A stretch of DNA of 64,000 bases from Diospyros lotus (GCF_014633365.1 NC_068347.1:28123616-28187615); one strand, 5' to 3'; counted from the stretch's first letter, positions 9,662-22,342 are shown. Notes: generated from the sequence alone by a model not told the origin. Translations and numbers: made by a program.

Positions 9662-12061
9662 ATGGTTGAAGGAGGTATTTCTAAGGCAGACAAGACAGAG
9701 TTCACAGAATGCTGGAAGACCTCATGGAGGACCCCTTACATTATGAGGCTAGCCTTGTCGGCAGGCATTGGCGGGCTCTTGTTCGGGTACGATACAGGTA
9801 AATCTCATAAACGCGTTCCTTTCATCATGTATGGATGTGACCATAATAACCTAAATGAAAAAAGAGTCAAAATATATTCGAATAGTCTTTGTTCAAGTAC
9901 TGGTTAATAAACTATGTTCTTGGGGCTGGTTTAGGAGTCATTTCTGGTGCTCTTCTCTACATTAAGGAAGACTTTAGGAGAGTTGAAAGAAGCACGCTGT
10001 TGCAGGTAACTTTTTAGATCCTATATATACGAGGCCGTTATAGGTTTCATTGTTTGTGTACATATATATGTTTGCTTATTTTTGGTTACTGATTTGTATG
10101 TATAGGAAACCATTGTGAGCATGGCTGTGGCTGGTGCCATAGTTGGAGCTGCACTTGGTGGATGGCTGAATGATAAGTTGGGGCGCAAGAAATCGATTCT
10201 GATTGCTGATTTCTTGTTCTTAATCGGTTCAATAATAATGGCAATTGCCCCAAATCCTTTGGTGATTATTCTCGGAAGAATCTTTGTTGGCTTGGGAGTT
10301 GGCATGGCATCGATGACTTCGCCTCTGTACATATCAGAAGCTTCACCGGCTAGAATCAGAGGTGCCCTTGTTAGCACCAACGGCCTGTTAATTACTGGAG
10401 GCCAATTTTTGTCCTATCTTATCAATCTTGCCTTCACCAAGGTAATGAAAGCATTCACACACACACAGATACATGTATGTATCTATGTATACGGATCTTC
10501 GTAACCCTCTGTAATTTGTTGTTCTGAAGTGAACCTGTTTGAATTGGTTTCAGACACCGGGAACATGGCGTTGGATGCTTGGCGTGGCTGGAGTTCCAGC
10601 CATTCTCCAATTCGTGTTGATGCTAACGCTTCCGGAGTCCCCTAGATGGCTCTATCGAGAAGTAAACAACCAACATTTTCTTTTCTTGCATTTTCTGTTC
10701 TAAGGAAAATACTGAAATGGCCTTTTACAAAATACTACTTGGGATAGTCCTTGTATTTCCAAATACAACAAACCCCCACTTTTGTCCTAATTGCTTCAAG
10801 AAGAGGATGGTTACAACCATCTCTTGAATCAGGTCCCTACCTTGGAGCCGTATTGGCACCGGCATTAATCATCAGCCTCCTCTTTTTGACCAGGATAAAG
10901 TGGACGAGGCGAGGGACATCTTGGAGAGGATCTACCCGGCTGATGAAGTTGAGGAGGAGATGCAAGCCTTGAAGACCTCGATTGAAGAAGAAAGAGCTCA
11001 GGAAAGCGAAATTGGGGAGACCACTATGCTGGGGAAAATTAGGAAAGCTTGGAGTAACAAGGTGGTCCGAAGGGGTCTGTATGCCGGTATTACAGTTCAG
11101 GTGGCGCAGCAATTTGTAGGTATCAACACCGTCATGTATTACAGTCCCACCATTGTACAGTTTGCCGGATTTGCTTCAAAGAAGACAGCATTAGCACTGT
11201 CTCTCATCACTTCTGGTCTCAACGCTGTTGGCTCCATTGTCAGCATGTGCTTTGTTGATAGGTATGGAAGGAGGAGGCTCATGCTCATCTCCATGGCTGG
11301 AATAATAACTTGCCTTCTGGCGTTGTCCGTTGTCTTCTTCCAAGCCTCGGCCCATGCTCCGGCTATCAGCAAACCCGACTCCACCCATTTGGGAGGCAAC
11401 TCTACCTGCGCCAGCTATTCAACTGCCGCGGATGTATCCTCCTGGAACTGCATGACTTGCTTGAGAGCGGCATCAGAGTGTGCATTCTGTTCAAATGGAG
11501 ATCACCCAGTAAGTTTATTTCCTCACAGTAACTGAACTCTTCTTCTAATTACCTGGAGGCTGGATTAATTCGATCGATTTGGAACAGTACTCTGCTGGAG
11601 CATGCTTGGCTTCCAACCCCAACGTAAAGCAAGCATGCAAGGCAGAACGTGGTCGAGAATGGTATACGGCTGGTTGTCCAAGCAAGTTCGGGTTCCTATC
11701 AGTGATTCTCCTCGGGGCATACATCATCTCCTACTCACCTGGAATGGGAACAGCACCATGGATTGTCAACTCTGAAATATACCCACTGAAATACAGAGGC
11801 ATTGGAGGAGGAATAGCTGCGGTTGCCAACTGGGTATCCAATCTCATAGTAAGCGAGACCTTCTTGTCTCTTACCCACGCTCTTGGCTCAGCCGGCACCT
11901 TCCTGCTCTTTGCTGCCTTCTCCTTCACTGGAACTCTGGCTATTTACTTCCTTGTACCCGAAACCAAAGGCTTGCAATTCGAAGAGGTAGAAAAGTTGTT
12001 AGAACAAGGCTTCAAGCCTGGTTCAAACAAGTCTAGAAATGCTGCTCATTCTACTTCTTGA
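9662..12061 (+). CDS. INT4: Inositol transporter 4-like (MFS sugar transporter family)
   Basis: Proton-coupled myo-inositol symporter of the plant INT group, expected in the plasma membrane. Exons: 9662-9797, 9935-10005, 10106-10441, 10554-10661, 10894-11508 and 11588-12061, joining in frame to 579 residues, the usual INT2/INT4 length. Starts [16 protein letters not shown]. Sugar-transporter signatures run in order: [20 protein letters not shown] (TM1), DKLGRKKS (loop 2-3), [22 protein letters not shown] before the central loop, [14 protein letters not shown] (TM7), DRYGRRR and [14 protein letters not shown] at the end. A Cys-rich extracellular PSI-like loop (about residues 375-440, with [16 protein letters not shown] and CLASN) is typical of INT2/INT4 and separates them from vacuolar INT1. 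All introns are GT-AG. Assignment to INT4 over INT2 is by overall resemblance and length. Confidence 0.93.
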
Positions 12062-12423
12062 TTGATGAGATAATTGAAGCATCTTTCTGATCTGAGATTC
12101 AACAAAATTTTCGTGTTTTAACCGGTGACTGTAAATACCTTGTATTGCAATCTCTTAGAGAGCCCCCCATCTCCCTTTTACCATATATTGGATCGATCTC
12201 AACGACAACATCCCTAAGGCCAGAAGGAAAACAACTCTAGCCAGTTAGATAGTATGAGCGAGCTTGATTAGTCAAATCACCTATGCTTTGATAGCCCTAG
12301 CGAGTTAATTGCCTTTTTTGTGTGTGTGCGCGCGTTCTTTTCCAAAGTCGGTCCTCTTCGTTTCCCCAACTTATTCCACAACAATATCGTTACAATCACA
12401 ATTTCAAAGTCTTATTAGCACTG
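12062..12423 (+). other. 3'UTR and flank of INT4-like gene
   Basis: Presumed 3'UTR just after the TGA, then a short unassigned stretch with (GT)n/(GC)n at about 12319-12334. No other feature seen. Confidence 0.5.
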
Positions 12424-12772
12424 AGGTAGCATTTATTAAAATAAGATTAGAATAATTTTCGGATCAATATATGAAATAGTCAAGATAAGGCTGAGAAATA
12501 ATTCAAAATTTTTATTAAATTATTTGTTAAATTTTTTTGAGATGCACTGAAAGAGATAAGTGTTATTTTTTCTTATCTGTAAATATCAAAATATGTTTAT
12601 CTTAAGGGGGGAGAGATAAACATATATGAAAAAATTCATATAAGAAGTCATGTGACTTCTTTTACAAATATTGTCAAATAAGTTTAACAAACATATTGAA
12701 AATAACAAAAGTTTGAAATACTTTCTATATCTCATCTTTTCCGGTTTATATCTTGGTTAATAAACACTACCT
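12424..12772. mobile_element. MITE, family B copy 1
   Basis: Left end AGGTAGCATTTATTAAAA and right end TTAATAAACACTACCT are inverted repeats. The interior (GATAAG.., GTTTGAAATACTTTCTATATC near the right end) is shared with 43066-43985. No clean TSD is seen at this copy. Confidence 0.6.
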
Positions 12773-12807
12773 AAGTAAGATTGATTCATCATCAATACCA
12801 TTATCTT

Positions 12808-12926
12808 AAGATAGCGTTTGTTAAAATGAGTAAGATAAAATTATATCAAGATAAGATTGAAATGATTTATGGACTAAAATATGGAATGGTTAAAATAAAT
12901 GTGGAAAGTATTTCAAGATTTTTATC
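12808..12926. mobile_element. MITE, family B copy 2, split by the copia element
   Basis: Starts AAGATAGCGTTTGTTAAAATG and continues with the family sequence (AATATGGAATGGTTAAAAT..). At the TSD AAACT it is interrupted by the copia element; family sequence (GTTTGTTAATTTTTTTGAAATGCAC) resumes at 19885. The right end is not found, so it is truncated. Confidence 0.6.
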
Positions 12927-12931
12927 AAACT

Positions 12932-13518
12932 TGTTGATGTTTTTCCGGAGTTAATATATTGGAAGTTTAGAAGAAATTAGAAGAGATTGTGATGATGATC
13001 GGATGGCAGTTAGAGTACAGGATACAATATGTAATTAACTGTAAATATAAGGGGTAATCTAGACTTTGTAATGGTTGGTTATTTCCCCTAGGAAGATTTG
13101 CCTTTTTAGTTTATAAATAGAAGGGCAAGGGGACCTGTTATGATCATCAATCATTCTATCATTTCATTCACTTGTTCAAGTGCAGTGAGAAAAGAGATAG
13201 AGTTGTGATTAGAATAGTTCTTGGAGTCTTTTTGTGAGAATCGTAATCGAGAGATAAGAGATAAGAGAAAGCGAGTGAGTGATTCTTGTACAGATTTCTA
13301 GATTTTTTAGTGAATTGTTCTCTCGATGGAGTTGCTGGATGTAGTGTCATTTCGATGGCATGAACCTGGATAAATCGACGTGCATTATATTGTGGTTTGA
13401 TTTTCTATTCTCTTTTAAATGATGTCAATTCTTTACTGTCTATTTTATGTTCGTGTTGTGACTGATTCGGTGAGGATTGAGTGAGTATATTGGGAATATC
13501 AATGTTTCGATTTTAACA
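12932..13518 (+). repeat. 5' LTR of copia element
   Basis: 587 bp, TG..CA ends. A TATA box (TTTATAAATAG, about 13111-13121) lies about 60 bases before pyrimidine-rich R-like sequence. It pairs with 19318-19879. Confidence 0.93.
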
Positions 13519-13521
13519 ATC

Positions 13522-13533
13522 TAGTATCAACGC
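13522..13533 (+). other. Primer-binding site, degenerate tRNA-iMet type
   Basis: TAGTATCAACGC three bases after the 5' LTR matches 9 of 12 positions of TGGTATCAGAGC, the usual plant copia initiator-Met PBS. Confidence 0.7.
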
Positions 13534-13599
13534 ATAGGTTAATTACTTAATCAAAAACCATTAAGAAACCTTAGAAACCTATAGAATAACAGTCTATCA

Positions 13600-14210
13600 T
13601 AGCTTTCGCGACCCCTACTACCCAATATGACATTGAAAAGTTTGATGGCACTAACGATTTTGGACTTTGGAGGATAAAGATGAAAGCCTTCATGGGAAAC
13701 CAAGGGTTAAAAGAAGCCTTAAAACCCCAAAAACCATTCCCATAAACTGCTACTAATGAATAGAGATTATAAGCAAATAATTGAAGGCAAGAAATATGTG
13801 AAAAGGCTTTTAATATCCTAATCTTGAGTCTAGGGGATAAAGTCCTAAGACAAGTGTCCAAAATAGAAACTGTCAAGGCATTGTGGTCTAAATTAAAAAG
13901 CCTATATATGATTAAGTCTTTCTTGAGTAGGTTAATTATATTTGAAAGCTAAGTTATTTACTTTCAAAATGCAAGAAGGGCAAAAGCTCCAAAATCATAT
14001 TAATGATTTTAACAAATTATGCCTTGATTTAGAAAACTTAAGTATATCATATGATGAAGAGGATAAGGCCCTAATTCTGTTGCATTCATTACCTAAGTCA
14101 TATGAACATTTTGTAGACATTCTAAAGCATAGTAGGGACACCATCTCTTTAAAGGATGTTATAGGTGTCCTTAATTCTAAAAAGTTACAGCAAAAAGTAT
14201 AAATGAAGAA
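13600..14210 (+). pseudogene. copia gag remnant
   Basis: Reads YDIEKFDGTNDFGLWRIKMK and GNQGLKEAL from about 13625, then after stops KLFTFKMQEGQKLQNHINDF and FVDILKHSRDTISLKDVIG. This is the UBN2-type gag pattern. In-frame stops at about 13745 and near 13760-13950 break it. The zinc-knuckle region (14210-14290) is not recognisable. Confidence 0.85.
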
Positions 14211-14294
14211 ATCTGTCGGGAATGCCCTTACAACCAGATATAGATCTAAAAAGAGACACTTAGGTAAAATGGAAGTCTCAATCAAGATTAATAA

Positions 14295-15573
14295 ATGATA
14301 AGAAAAACTGATTTTTCAGACAAAGGTAAACTAGAATTCTCAAACTCTATATATGATTTTGACTATGATAGTTTGGATGCTCTTATGGTATTAAGACATT
14401 CGGATAAAGAGGTGTGGGTATTAGATTCTGGGTTGCTCTTTCCATATGTCACTCCATCTAGAATAGTTCTTGAATTATAGAGACATTAGTGGGGGAGGGG
14501 GGGAGGTTTTATTAGGAAACAACCAAGAGTGTAGTATAAAGAGAATTGAGGACATTAAGCTTAAGGTGCTTGATGGGTCAGTTAGGATCCTATCATCAGT
14601 AAGATATGTTCTTAACCTGAAAAGGAATCTGATTTTCCTAGGAGAGCTAACTAAGAATGGCTATAGTTATAGTGGCCATGATGAAGTTCTCAAGGTAGCT
14701 AAATGATCACTTGTATGTATGAAGACAATCCTTAAAAATGGAATATTTATCATGATAGCTTCCGCATTATGTGGGGATGTGACTGTAGGGGAAGATAAGA
14801 ACCTATGAGCACACAGAGCTATGGCATTTTAGGATGGCTCGTATGAGTATCCAAAGGCTTAGAGAACTAGTTAGTCAAGGGATTTTAGGCTCCGATAAGG
14901 TAACAGATTTAAACACATACAAATCATATATCTATGGAAAATTTGTGAAAGTAAAATTCCCTAAGACCATACCTCTAAAGGCCCACTTAAATATGTCCAT
15001 TCGGGCTTATGGGGCCCTAGTCAAACTTTAACTCATGGCAGAGCTAAGTATTTTCTTTCTATAATAGATGACTACTCTAGAATGGTTTGGGTCTTTGTTT
15101 TGAAATCCAAAGATAATACCTTTGATGCATTTAAGACCTAAAAAACTATTATTGAAAATCAAATGAGTGTAAAATTGAAGGTCATTCGGACTGATAATGG
15201 CCTAAAATTTTGTAATAAGGAATTCACTCAATTATGTAAAGAGAATGGCATCCTAAGAAACCTTACTACCCCTGGTAAACCCAAGCAAAATGGGTTAGCC
15301 GAGCTCATGAACATGACCCTCGTTGAGAGGGTGAGATGTATGTTGTTTCATGCTAGACTTCCAAAAATATTTTGGGGAGAGACTATTGCTACAACAACCT
15401 ATTTGATAAATCAGTTACCTTCATTAACCATAAATTTTAAGACACCTTATGAAATATAGAATAATCATAAGTCAAACCTAGATCATCTTAGAGTGTTTGG
15501 GTGTATAGTTTATGCTTTTGTAAAACAAGGTAAATTAGAACCTAGAGCTAAGAAGTGTGTGTTTATCGATTAT
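14295..15573 (+). pseudogene. copia protease-integrase remnant
   Basis: Protease active-site motif VWVLDSG at about 14416 (Asp-Ser-Gly retained). The GAG-pre-integrase region is poor. Integrase includes FLSIIDDYSRMVWVFVLKSK (about 15050-15110), then RTDNGLKFCNKEF, CKENGI, TPGKPKQNGLAE and LPKIFWGE. Several stops and frameshifts. The reading (KKCVFIDY) is cut at 15573 by the solo LTR and resumes after 17208 with PSRVKGYKLW. Confidence 0.88.
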
Positions 15574-17208
15574 TGATAAAGGTCAATATTTCCTATATCC
15601 TAATGAATTATATCCCTATTTTAGCTTTATATTTATGCTTAAAGTAAATAATTATTCGTATTACATATTATTTCAGAATGAAGCAAGGAAGTTGGCTTCT
15701 ACAATTAATTAGGGGCATAATCGAAAACATTGGATTACCCATTTTTATTGCTCAAATTCAAAGGACAATTATGGAGTCTAGAGGATGTTTCAAGTGCACT
15801 TGGCCCAACTATCAAATGGAATCCAACCAAAGGCCCAACAAAATCCCAACTTATAGAAGACTTTTCTTTGTTTTGTATTTTTTTTATAAGTGATTTACCA
15901 CCTAAAGTCTTTTGTATTCTTATGAGTAGTCCACCACCTAAAGTCTTTAGTATTTTTTTGTCTTTTACCTAATTTTCTTCCATTAGTTAGGTGAATATTT
16001 TGTGAGTGCCCATTAAATATAATTATGTTTAGTTGAATAATTGTGTGGTTTGTATTGCATTTTGTGAGCTATAAATAGCTCACTTGGGTGCATTTGTGAG
16101 AAAGTTGTTATTATTTGAATCAAAGTTTAGTTTTGTTCTTAGAGTTTCTCTTAGAGAATTGCTCTTATTCTCTCTCTTGTTTTCTCTTATAATCTTACTT
16201 CATTCCTTTCTTCTTTTAAATTCTTATGTCATTTATTGTTACTTTATTATCCATCGCCTAAATGGCCAGTTAATTTCTGCCTTTAAATTTTTATAATTTT
16301 AATTCTTATCTTTTAATTATCCATCACCTAAATAGCCGGTTAGTTTCTGCTATTTTAATTCTTGTCATTTAAATTCTGTTATTTAAATTACGCCATTTAA
16401 ATTCATGTCAATTAACTTTTAAATGGAAATGAGTAGCTAAATCTAATATTGGGTTAAGGCAAGGACAGTGTCCAAGGCCAATGATTCCCAAAGAAAGCTG
16501 CGCTTTAAATGAGTAACATTAATTTAAATTTCAGTATGAGTGTGTTTTAATTATTAGAAAATCACTAGATTTGGATTGGAGCGTAAGCCTAACTTAGAGC
16601 TTTCATGTCACGCATGAGAGTTACTAGAACTAGAAATGCTATCATTCACAAATCCGGATGATTAATTTAGTTGTTTTGTATATTAATTGTAATTGAATTT
16701 ATGGTAGTTGCTTAAATTAGAATCCCGCATATCATGTATGGGGATTGCTTAAATTAGAATTATCATCTTTAATTGTATTTAGTAACAAACCCTCATATTT
16801 GAAATTAAATTAATGTTACTAATCTTGTCTGCTAAAATTTAGGAATCAACGAGTTGGTGTTAAAATTGTCTTAACTCAAGTACTATCCAATTTTATATCC
16901 TCACATTAATCATTTATTTCAACTTTTATCTTACTTTATTTTCTAGTATCTGTTATCTAAAAATCATAAAAAAATCTTGTTACCAATCCATCTAAATGCG
17001 TGTGCGTGTGTGACATTCTTTTTCTTTTGCTATAAATAAATCTCTCAATGGACGACTTGGACTCATCCAGAAAGTATAAATTTAAATTTGGACTACAACT
17101 GCACTCGTACACTGACGAGTATAAACCTCTCACCTAAATAAACAAAAAAATATAAAATTTTTATTGTGTTTTGTTTTGTGTTTTAATTGCAGAGTGAGAG
17201 TGTAGCCA
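15574..17208 (+). mobile_element. Solo LTR (Ty3/gypsy-like), 1,635 bp, nested
   Basis: Begins TGATAAAGG and ends GTGTAGCCA (TG..CA), flanked by an exact 5-bp duplication ATTAT (15569-15573 and 17209-17213). Removing it restores the copia integrase reading frame neighbourhood. It contains a promoter-like GCTATAAATAGCTC (about 16069-16082) and, near the 3' end, the GGACGACTTGGACTCATCC and GCACTCGTACACTGACGAG words resembling the R/U5 of large plant gypsy LTRs. No PBS, internal region or second LTR is seen, so unequal recombination to a solo LTR is inferred. Confidence 0.85.
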
Positions 17209-17213
17209 ATTAT

Positions 17214-19233
17214 CCATCAAGGGTTAAGGGGTATAAGTTGTGGAATTTAGAAGAAGAAATGCCTAGAACCATGGTAAGTAGAGATGTAACCTTTGATGAG
17301 AATTCTTTTATTGATCAAGACAAGGAGAAAAATGATAGGAAAGGAAAGGCAAAAGCTATAAACTTTGAACAACAACAACGGGATGATGTTGTTGTATATG
17401 ATACTCCCTTGGAACCTATTCAGGACTAGTCAAGTGTTGGTGAAGGATTCTCAAGCCTTAGATAGTCTTGACAGATCTATAGAAATGAGGGAATCATCAA
17501 GTTATAATGAAGAACAACACATGGATAGTGTTGGTTCATCAAGCACAATAGAAGATTTAATTGAAGAAAGATATACTATAGGTAGAGATAGGCAAAGAAG
17601 AATTAATAGGCCACAAGTGAGATATGGTTTCTCTGATTTGGTGGCATATGCACTATTAAGTACAATGGAGATGGCTGGAGAAGAACCTCAGTCCTACGAA
17701 GAAGCTGTAAACTCAAAGGAATATCAGAAATGGAAGACTGTCATGGAAGCTAAGATGGAATCCTTGAGAAAGAATGATACTTGGGTGTTAGTAGATAAAC
17801 CCTTGGGAAAAAGAATAATAGGTTGTAGGTGGTTATTTAAGGTAAAAAAAGGAGTTGGAGATAACCTTAAGCCTAGGTATAAATCTAGGCTAGTAGCAGG
17901 GATAGATTTCTACGAAGTGTTCTCTCTAGTTATGAGACACACTTCCATAAGAATCCTACTAGCTATGGCAGCCCATCTAGACCTTTACCTAGAGCAAATG
18001 GATGTTACCTCCGCATTTCTCCATGGTAAGTTAAAAGAATAAATTCTTATGAATTAACCTAGAGGTTTTGAAATTAGGGAAAAAGAGGACAAGGTTTGCT
18101 TGTTAAAGAGGTCCTTATATGGACTAAAATAGTCTATTAAGCAGTGGTATAAGAAATTTGATTCTTTTATGATAAGTAAATGGTTTATAAGAAGCTCACT
18201 TGATTGTTGTGTCTACCTTAGGCATATTTCCTCTAAAGTAGCAATCTACATTTTGTTATATGTAGATGACATGCTTATAGCAAGTCATTCACCAATTGAA
18301 ATTCAAAGTCTAAAGCTAAAACTTAAGTAAGCCTTTGAGATGAAAGAACTTGGTGAGGCTAAGAAAATTTTAGGGATGTAAATTACTAGGGATAGACATA
18401 GCAAAATTCTCTAGCTATCCCAGAAAGCTTATCTAGAGAAAATCATGAGGAAATTTCATATGTTGGATGCAAAAGTAAAAAAGATACCCTTTGCACAACA
18501 TTTCAAGTTATCTTATGCCCAATCTCCATAGAATGAAGAGAACGTAAAAGAAATTGAGAGAATTCCTTATTTTAATGTTGTTGGCACCCTTATGTATGTT
18601 ATGATGTGTTCTAGGTCGGACTTAGCCCATGTCATGAGTGTGGTAAGTAGATTTATGGTTAATCCAGGGAAGGAACATTGGATAGCTATAAAGTGGGCAT
18701 TTAGATTTCTAAAGGGGTTAATCAATAAAGTTTTTGTCTATGGTAGTGCCAAGGATGTAGAGCAATCGAACATTATAGGTTATACTGATGCAAATTATAC
18801 ATCGGACCTAGATAGGAGAAGATATACCATCGGCTATGTGTTTCAATTATAGAACTTTACAATTAATTAGAAGACTAACCTTCAACCGGTTGTGGCATTA
18901 TCAATCACTGAATCAGAATACATAACTGTAACCGAAGTTGTTAAAGAGTCATTGTGATTGAAAGGTTTAATTTGTGAACTCCTAGAAAATAATGTGAAGG
19001 TTATTCTAAAGTGTGACAACCAAAGTGCTATACATTTGGTTAAAAATCAAAATCGCCATGAGAAAACTAAACATATTGATATTAGGTACCATTTTATAAG
19101 AGAAATTATTGAAAAGGAGATTGATCTTATTAAAGTTGCAGGTAATGATAATGTAGCTGACATGTTCACTAAACCTGTTCTCATGTCCAAATTATATCAT
19201 TATTTAAGATTGTTACAGTTTGATATTGTTTGA
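17214..19233 (+). pseudogene. copia reverse transcriptase-RNase H remnant
   Basis: Starts PSRVKGYKLWNLEEE. RT covers EEPQSYEEAVNSKEY, TWVLVDKPLGKRIIGCRWLF, MDVTSAFLHGKL and LLKRSLYGLK. The catalytic LYVDDMLIAS is at about 18256-18288 (both Asp retained). Then SDLAHVMSVVSRFM and IGYTDANYTSD, and the RNase H end NVADMFTKPV at about 19150. Premature stops occur at about 18040, 18055, 18128, 18330, 18380 and 18850, and a typical HRQAGIDY motif is shortened to AGIDFYEVFS. Not functional. Confidence 0.92.
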
Positions 19234-19301
19234 TTGATCATTTTTCAAGGGTATCTAGGGAGAGTGGAACAAGAATGATAAAGTTTCAGGTTTACTCAAG
19301 G

Positions 19302-19317
19302 CAAAATGGTGGAGATT
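19302..19317 (+). other. Polypurine tract
   Basis: AAAATGGTGGAGATT directly before the 3' LTR fits a copia plus-strand priming site. Confidence 0.6.
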
Positions 19318-19879
19318 TGTTGATGTTTTGCCTGAGTTAATATGCTGGAAGTTTCGAAGAAATCAAAAGAGATTGTGATGATGATCGGATGGCAGTTAGA
19401 ATGCAAGATACAATCTATAATTAACTATAAATATTAGGGGTAATCTAGACTTTGTAATAGTCGATTATTTCCCCTAGAAAGGTCTGTCTTTTTAGTTTAT
19501 AAATAGGAAGATCATCAATCATTCTATTATTTTATTCTCTTGTTCGAGTGTAGTGAGAAAAGAGAGAGAGCTATAATTAGAATAGTTCTTGGAGTCTTTT
19601 GTGAGAATTGTACTCAAGAGATAAAAGAAGACGAGTGAGTGATTCTTGTACATATTTCTAGATTTCTTAGTAAATTGTTCTCTCAATGGAGTTGCTCGAT
19701 GTAGTGTCATTTTTATGGCATGAACCAGGATAAATCAGTGTGTATCGTATTATGGCTTGATTTTCTGTTCTCTTTTAAATTCTGTCAATTCTTTACTTTA
19801 TGTTTTATGTTTGTGTTGTGATTGATTTGGTGAGGATTGAGTGAGTATATTGGGCAATATCAATGTTTCAATTTTAACA
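19318..19879 (+). repeat. 3' LTR of copia element
   Basis: 562 bp, collinear with 12932-13518. It lacks the block corresponding to about 13124-13142 and carries many substitutions. Confidence 0.93.
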
Positions 19880-22342
19880 AAACTGTTTGTTAATTTTTTT
19901 GAAATGCACTAGAAGAGCATTGACTTCACATTGATAGAAGTTTTTGTTTCAATCTCATAAGGAAAAGGAAAAATATGTCAATCCATTGCATTTTCAATAA
20001 TATATTATATGTGAGAGAAAATTAAGATATAATATATTTGCATATATGGTAATTAGAGTCTTATTTACCTTGGCAACATATATCTATCAGTATACATATG
20101 ATAAAATTGAAAGAGCATGTGTTAAAATCTTCTTACACTATCAAAATTATTATAAGATGAGATATCACAAAGGGCCCTTAAAATCTATTGGCATCTTTTC
20201 TTTTTTTATGTGTCGTACAATGGCATTGATTTGTCGTACCAAACAAGGTGACAAAAGTACAACAAAGTCACGATGAACTGTCCAACCAAACCAAACTATC
20301 GGTCAACTTGTGGCCTTCCCATCCACCAAAATCGCTTGGAGGGGCTCCTAAAATTGTGTGGAATGGCCTCACATTATTTGTGCTTGAAAGGGTTGTACCA
20401 TATTTACATTTTTATCCTACATATATGCAAATCTATCATTTCCTAAAAAGGGTAGGCCGAATATTATTAATTATTAAATAATTAAACAATGCTTTTATTG
20501 AATTGTTTATTTGTTTCTTCCTCCTGAAGAGGGTATATACCTACCACAGGAAGCTTCCAGATTCCAGTTTTTCTTCCTTTCAATCACACTATAATTATTC
20601 ATGGATAAAGATGGTGTTCCTACTTCTTCACCTGCATTTCATTTCGTCCGAATTTCAGCCTCATTTGCTGACTTCTATAAAATTTAGAACAAAATAAAAT
20701 ACCCAATAAAATTAACTTCTGGGAAACAATTTAAGATGTAATCAAGATAATTCAAGCATATAACAAGGGAGTAATAAAAATATTTAAAATGACATATATG
20801 ACAACCAATTATAATGATTTAAAATTCAAGCCCTTGGCATGACACGAGGAGCAAAAGTGGATACTCGTGTGTAGAAAACTATATTTACTTGTCACTAATA
20901 AAAATTTTAAAAAATTAGTGTTAATTTTATAAGTCATTAGGTGCATCATCTTATGTGATATGTTATAATAAAGGCTCATTAAAAGAATCAAAAATAAATT
21001 TTAAACTTTTGAAAGATTGAGTTTGGAGAATAAAAGCATAGGAGATTTTTACGGTCTCCCGAAGAACAAAGCCAAGAGACCATTATCACAAATCGGGAGA
21101 TTGAAGATTGTGAATCAAATTGAAGTCAAAACGTCTAGTGACCTCCTAGAGACTCTAAATCAAGCTAAAGCAAAGAAGGCATAATCGTAAATTAGACCGA
21201 AGTGAATACCAAAAAATCATGTAAATAAAGGTCTCTCAAATATTGATATCAAAATGACTCTTTATGTCATGTGGAAACTGTAAGTTGCCACACAAATTTT
21301 CTCTTAATCGGGAGGGGGGATTTCTAAACAAAACACAAACAAGATAATTTCAACATCTAAAAATTTCTTCAAAAATTTTGCGAAAATGATACATTATCCA
21401 TAAAGAATTATAATCTTAATAGATCTCGAAATAATAGAATAAACATTATTTGTAAAATTTATAATTATATTAGGCTTTGAAAAGTTTCATGATGCTCAAT
21501 AAATATGAGTTTTCATTTTGAAAAAGTCACGTCTTTAATATTGGTTTTAATACGACATTCAAGTCTTCAATATTTGATTTAAACATCGAAGACTTTGCAC
21601 AAAAACTATCATTCACCCTTTGATTGTTCTCTTTCTTATAGAATCTAATTGAGTTAACGATAATATTTTCAGTTAATAAATTCATTATTATGTCCGACCA
21701 ACAACACTATGTAAGGCAAATTCAATCTTCTAAGAAAATTTAACAAAACTTTTAAATAGAAAAAAAAAGAACTTATTCAGATTTCAATTTATTGTAGGAT
21801 TGTATTTTAAACAGAATATTATGTTGCTCGAGTTAAATAACATAAGCAGGCAAAATAAAAGAGGAGGCATGAACCCCATCCCCAAACACTCTCCCGGTAT
21901 GCTCGTGTCGGATCTGTATATTTAGATTATATAAGGAAAGCAGTTAATAAAGCAGTTAAAATTATAATGTTTATAATTTTCATTAAAATAAAGAATGAAT
22001 ATAAAGCATAAACAGAAGGGGGTGAGAATGGAAAACAAAACAAATTTGATTATTGATAGCGATAAGTGCGAAAGCGAGGCCCAACATATTATTATTATTA
22101 TTATTTGGTGCCGTTAGCGTGTGTTGTTTTATTAATAATATTTTTGTTGTGAAGATAACATTAAGGATGAAGCCAAAAATAGGAATTTATTATTTATTTA
22201 TTTATTTATATTTATATGGAAGTGCTTCACACAACGTTTCTGAATTCCGGTTCACATGATTTCTCCTTTTCAGGCTTTTCCAGACATTTTGAATCAATGG
22301 ACGAGTAAGCAAGCAACGACGACTTACTTGGATTCATTCATC

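Larger units (their letters stand above)
12932..19879 (+). mobile_element. Ty1/copia LTR retrotransposon, degenerate, 6.9 kb
   Basis: Both LTRs begin TGTTGATG and end TTTTAACA, with an exact 5-bp target duplication AAACT (12927-12931 and 19880-19884). The domain order gag, protease, integrase, RT, RNase H is copia-type. Stops and frameshifts occur in most domains, so it cannot be autonomous. The LTRs differ by many substitutions and a deletion of about 20 bases, indicating an old insertion. A solo LTR splits its integrase/RT region. It inserted into a family B MITE. Confidence 0.95.

Noticed and set aside
11139..11399. Minus-strand open stretches within the transporter gene
   Set aside because: They are antisense to exon 5 of the INT4-like gene, whose own frame is strongly supported.
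15678..16296. ORFs of 70-80 codons between copia integrase and RT
   Set aside because: They lie in the solo LTR and have no domain resemblance.
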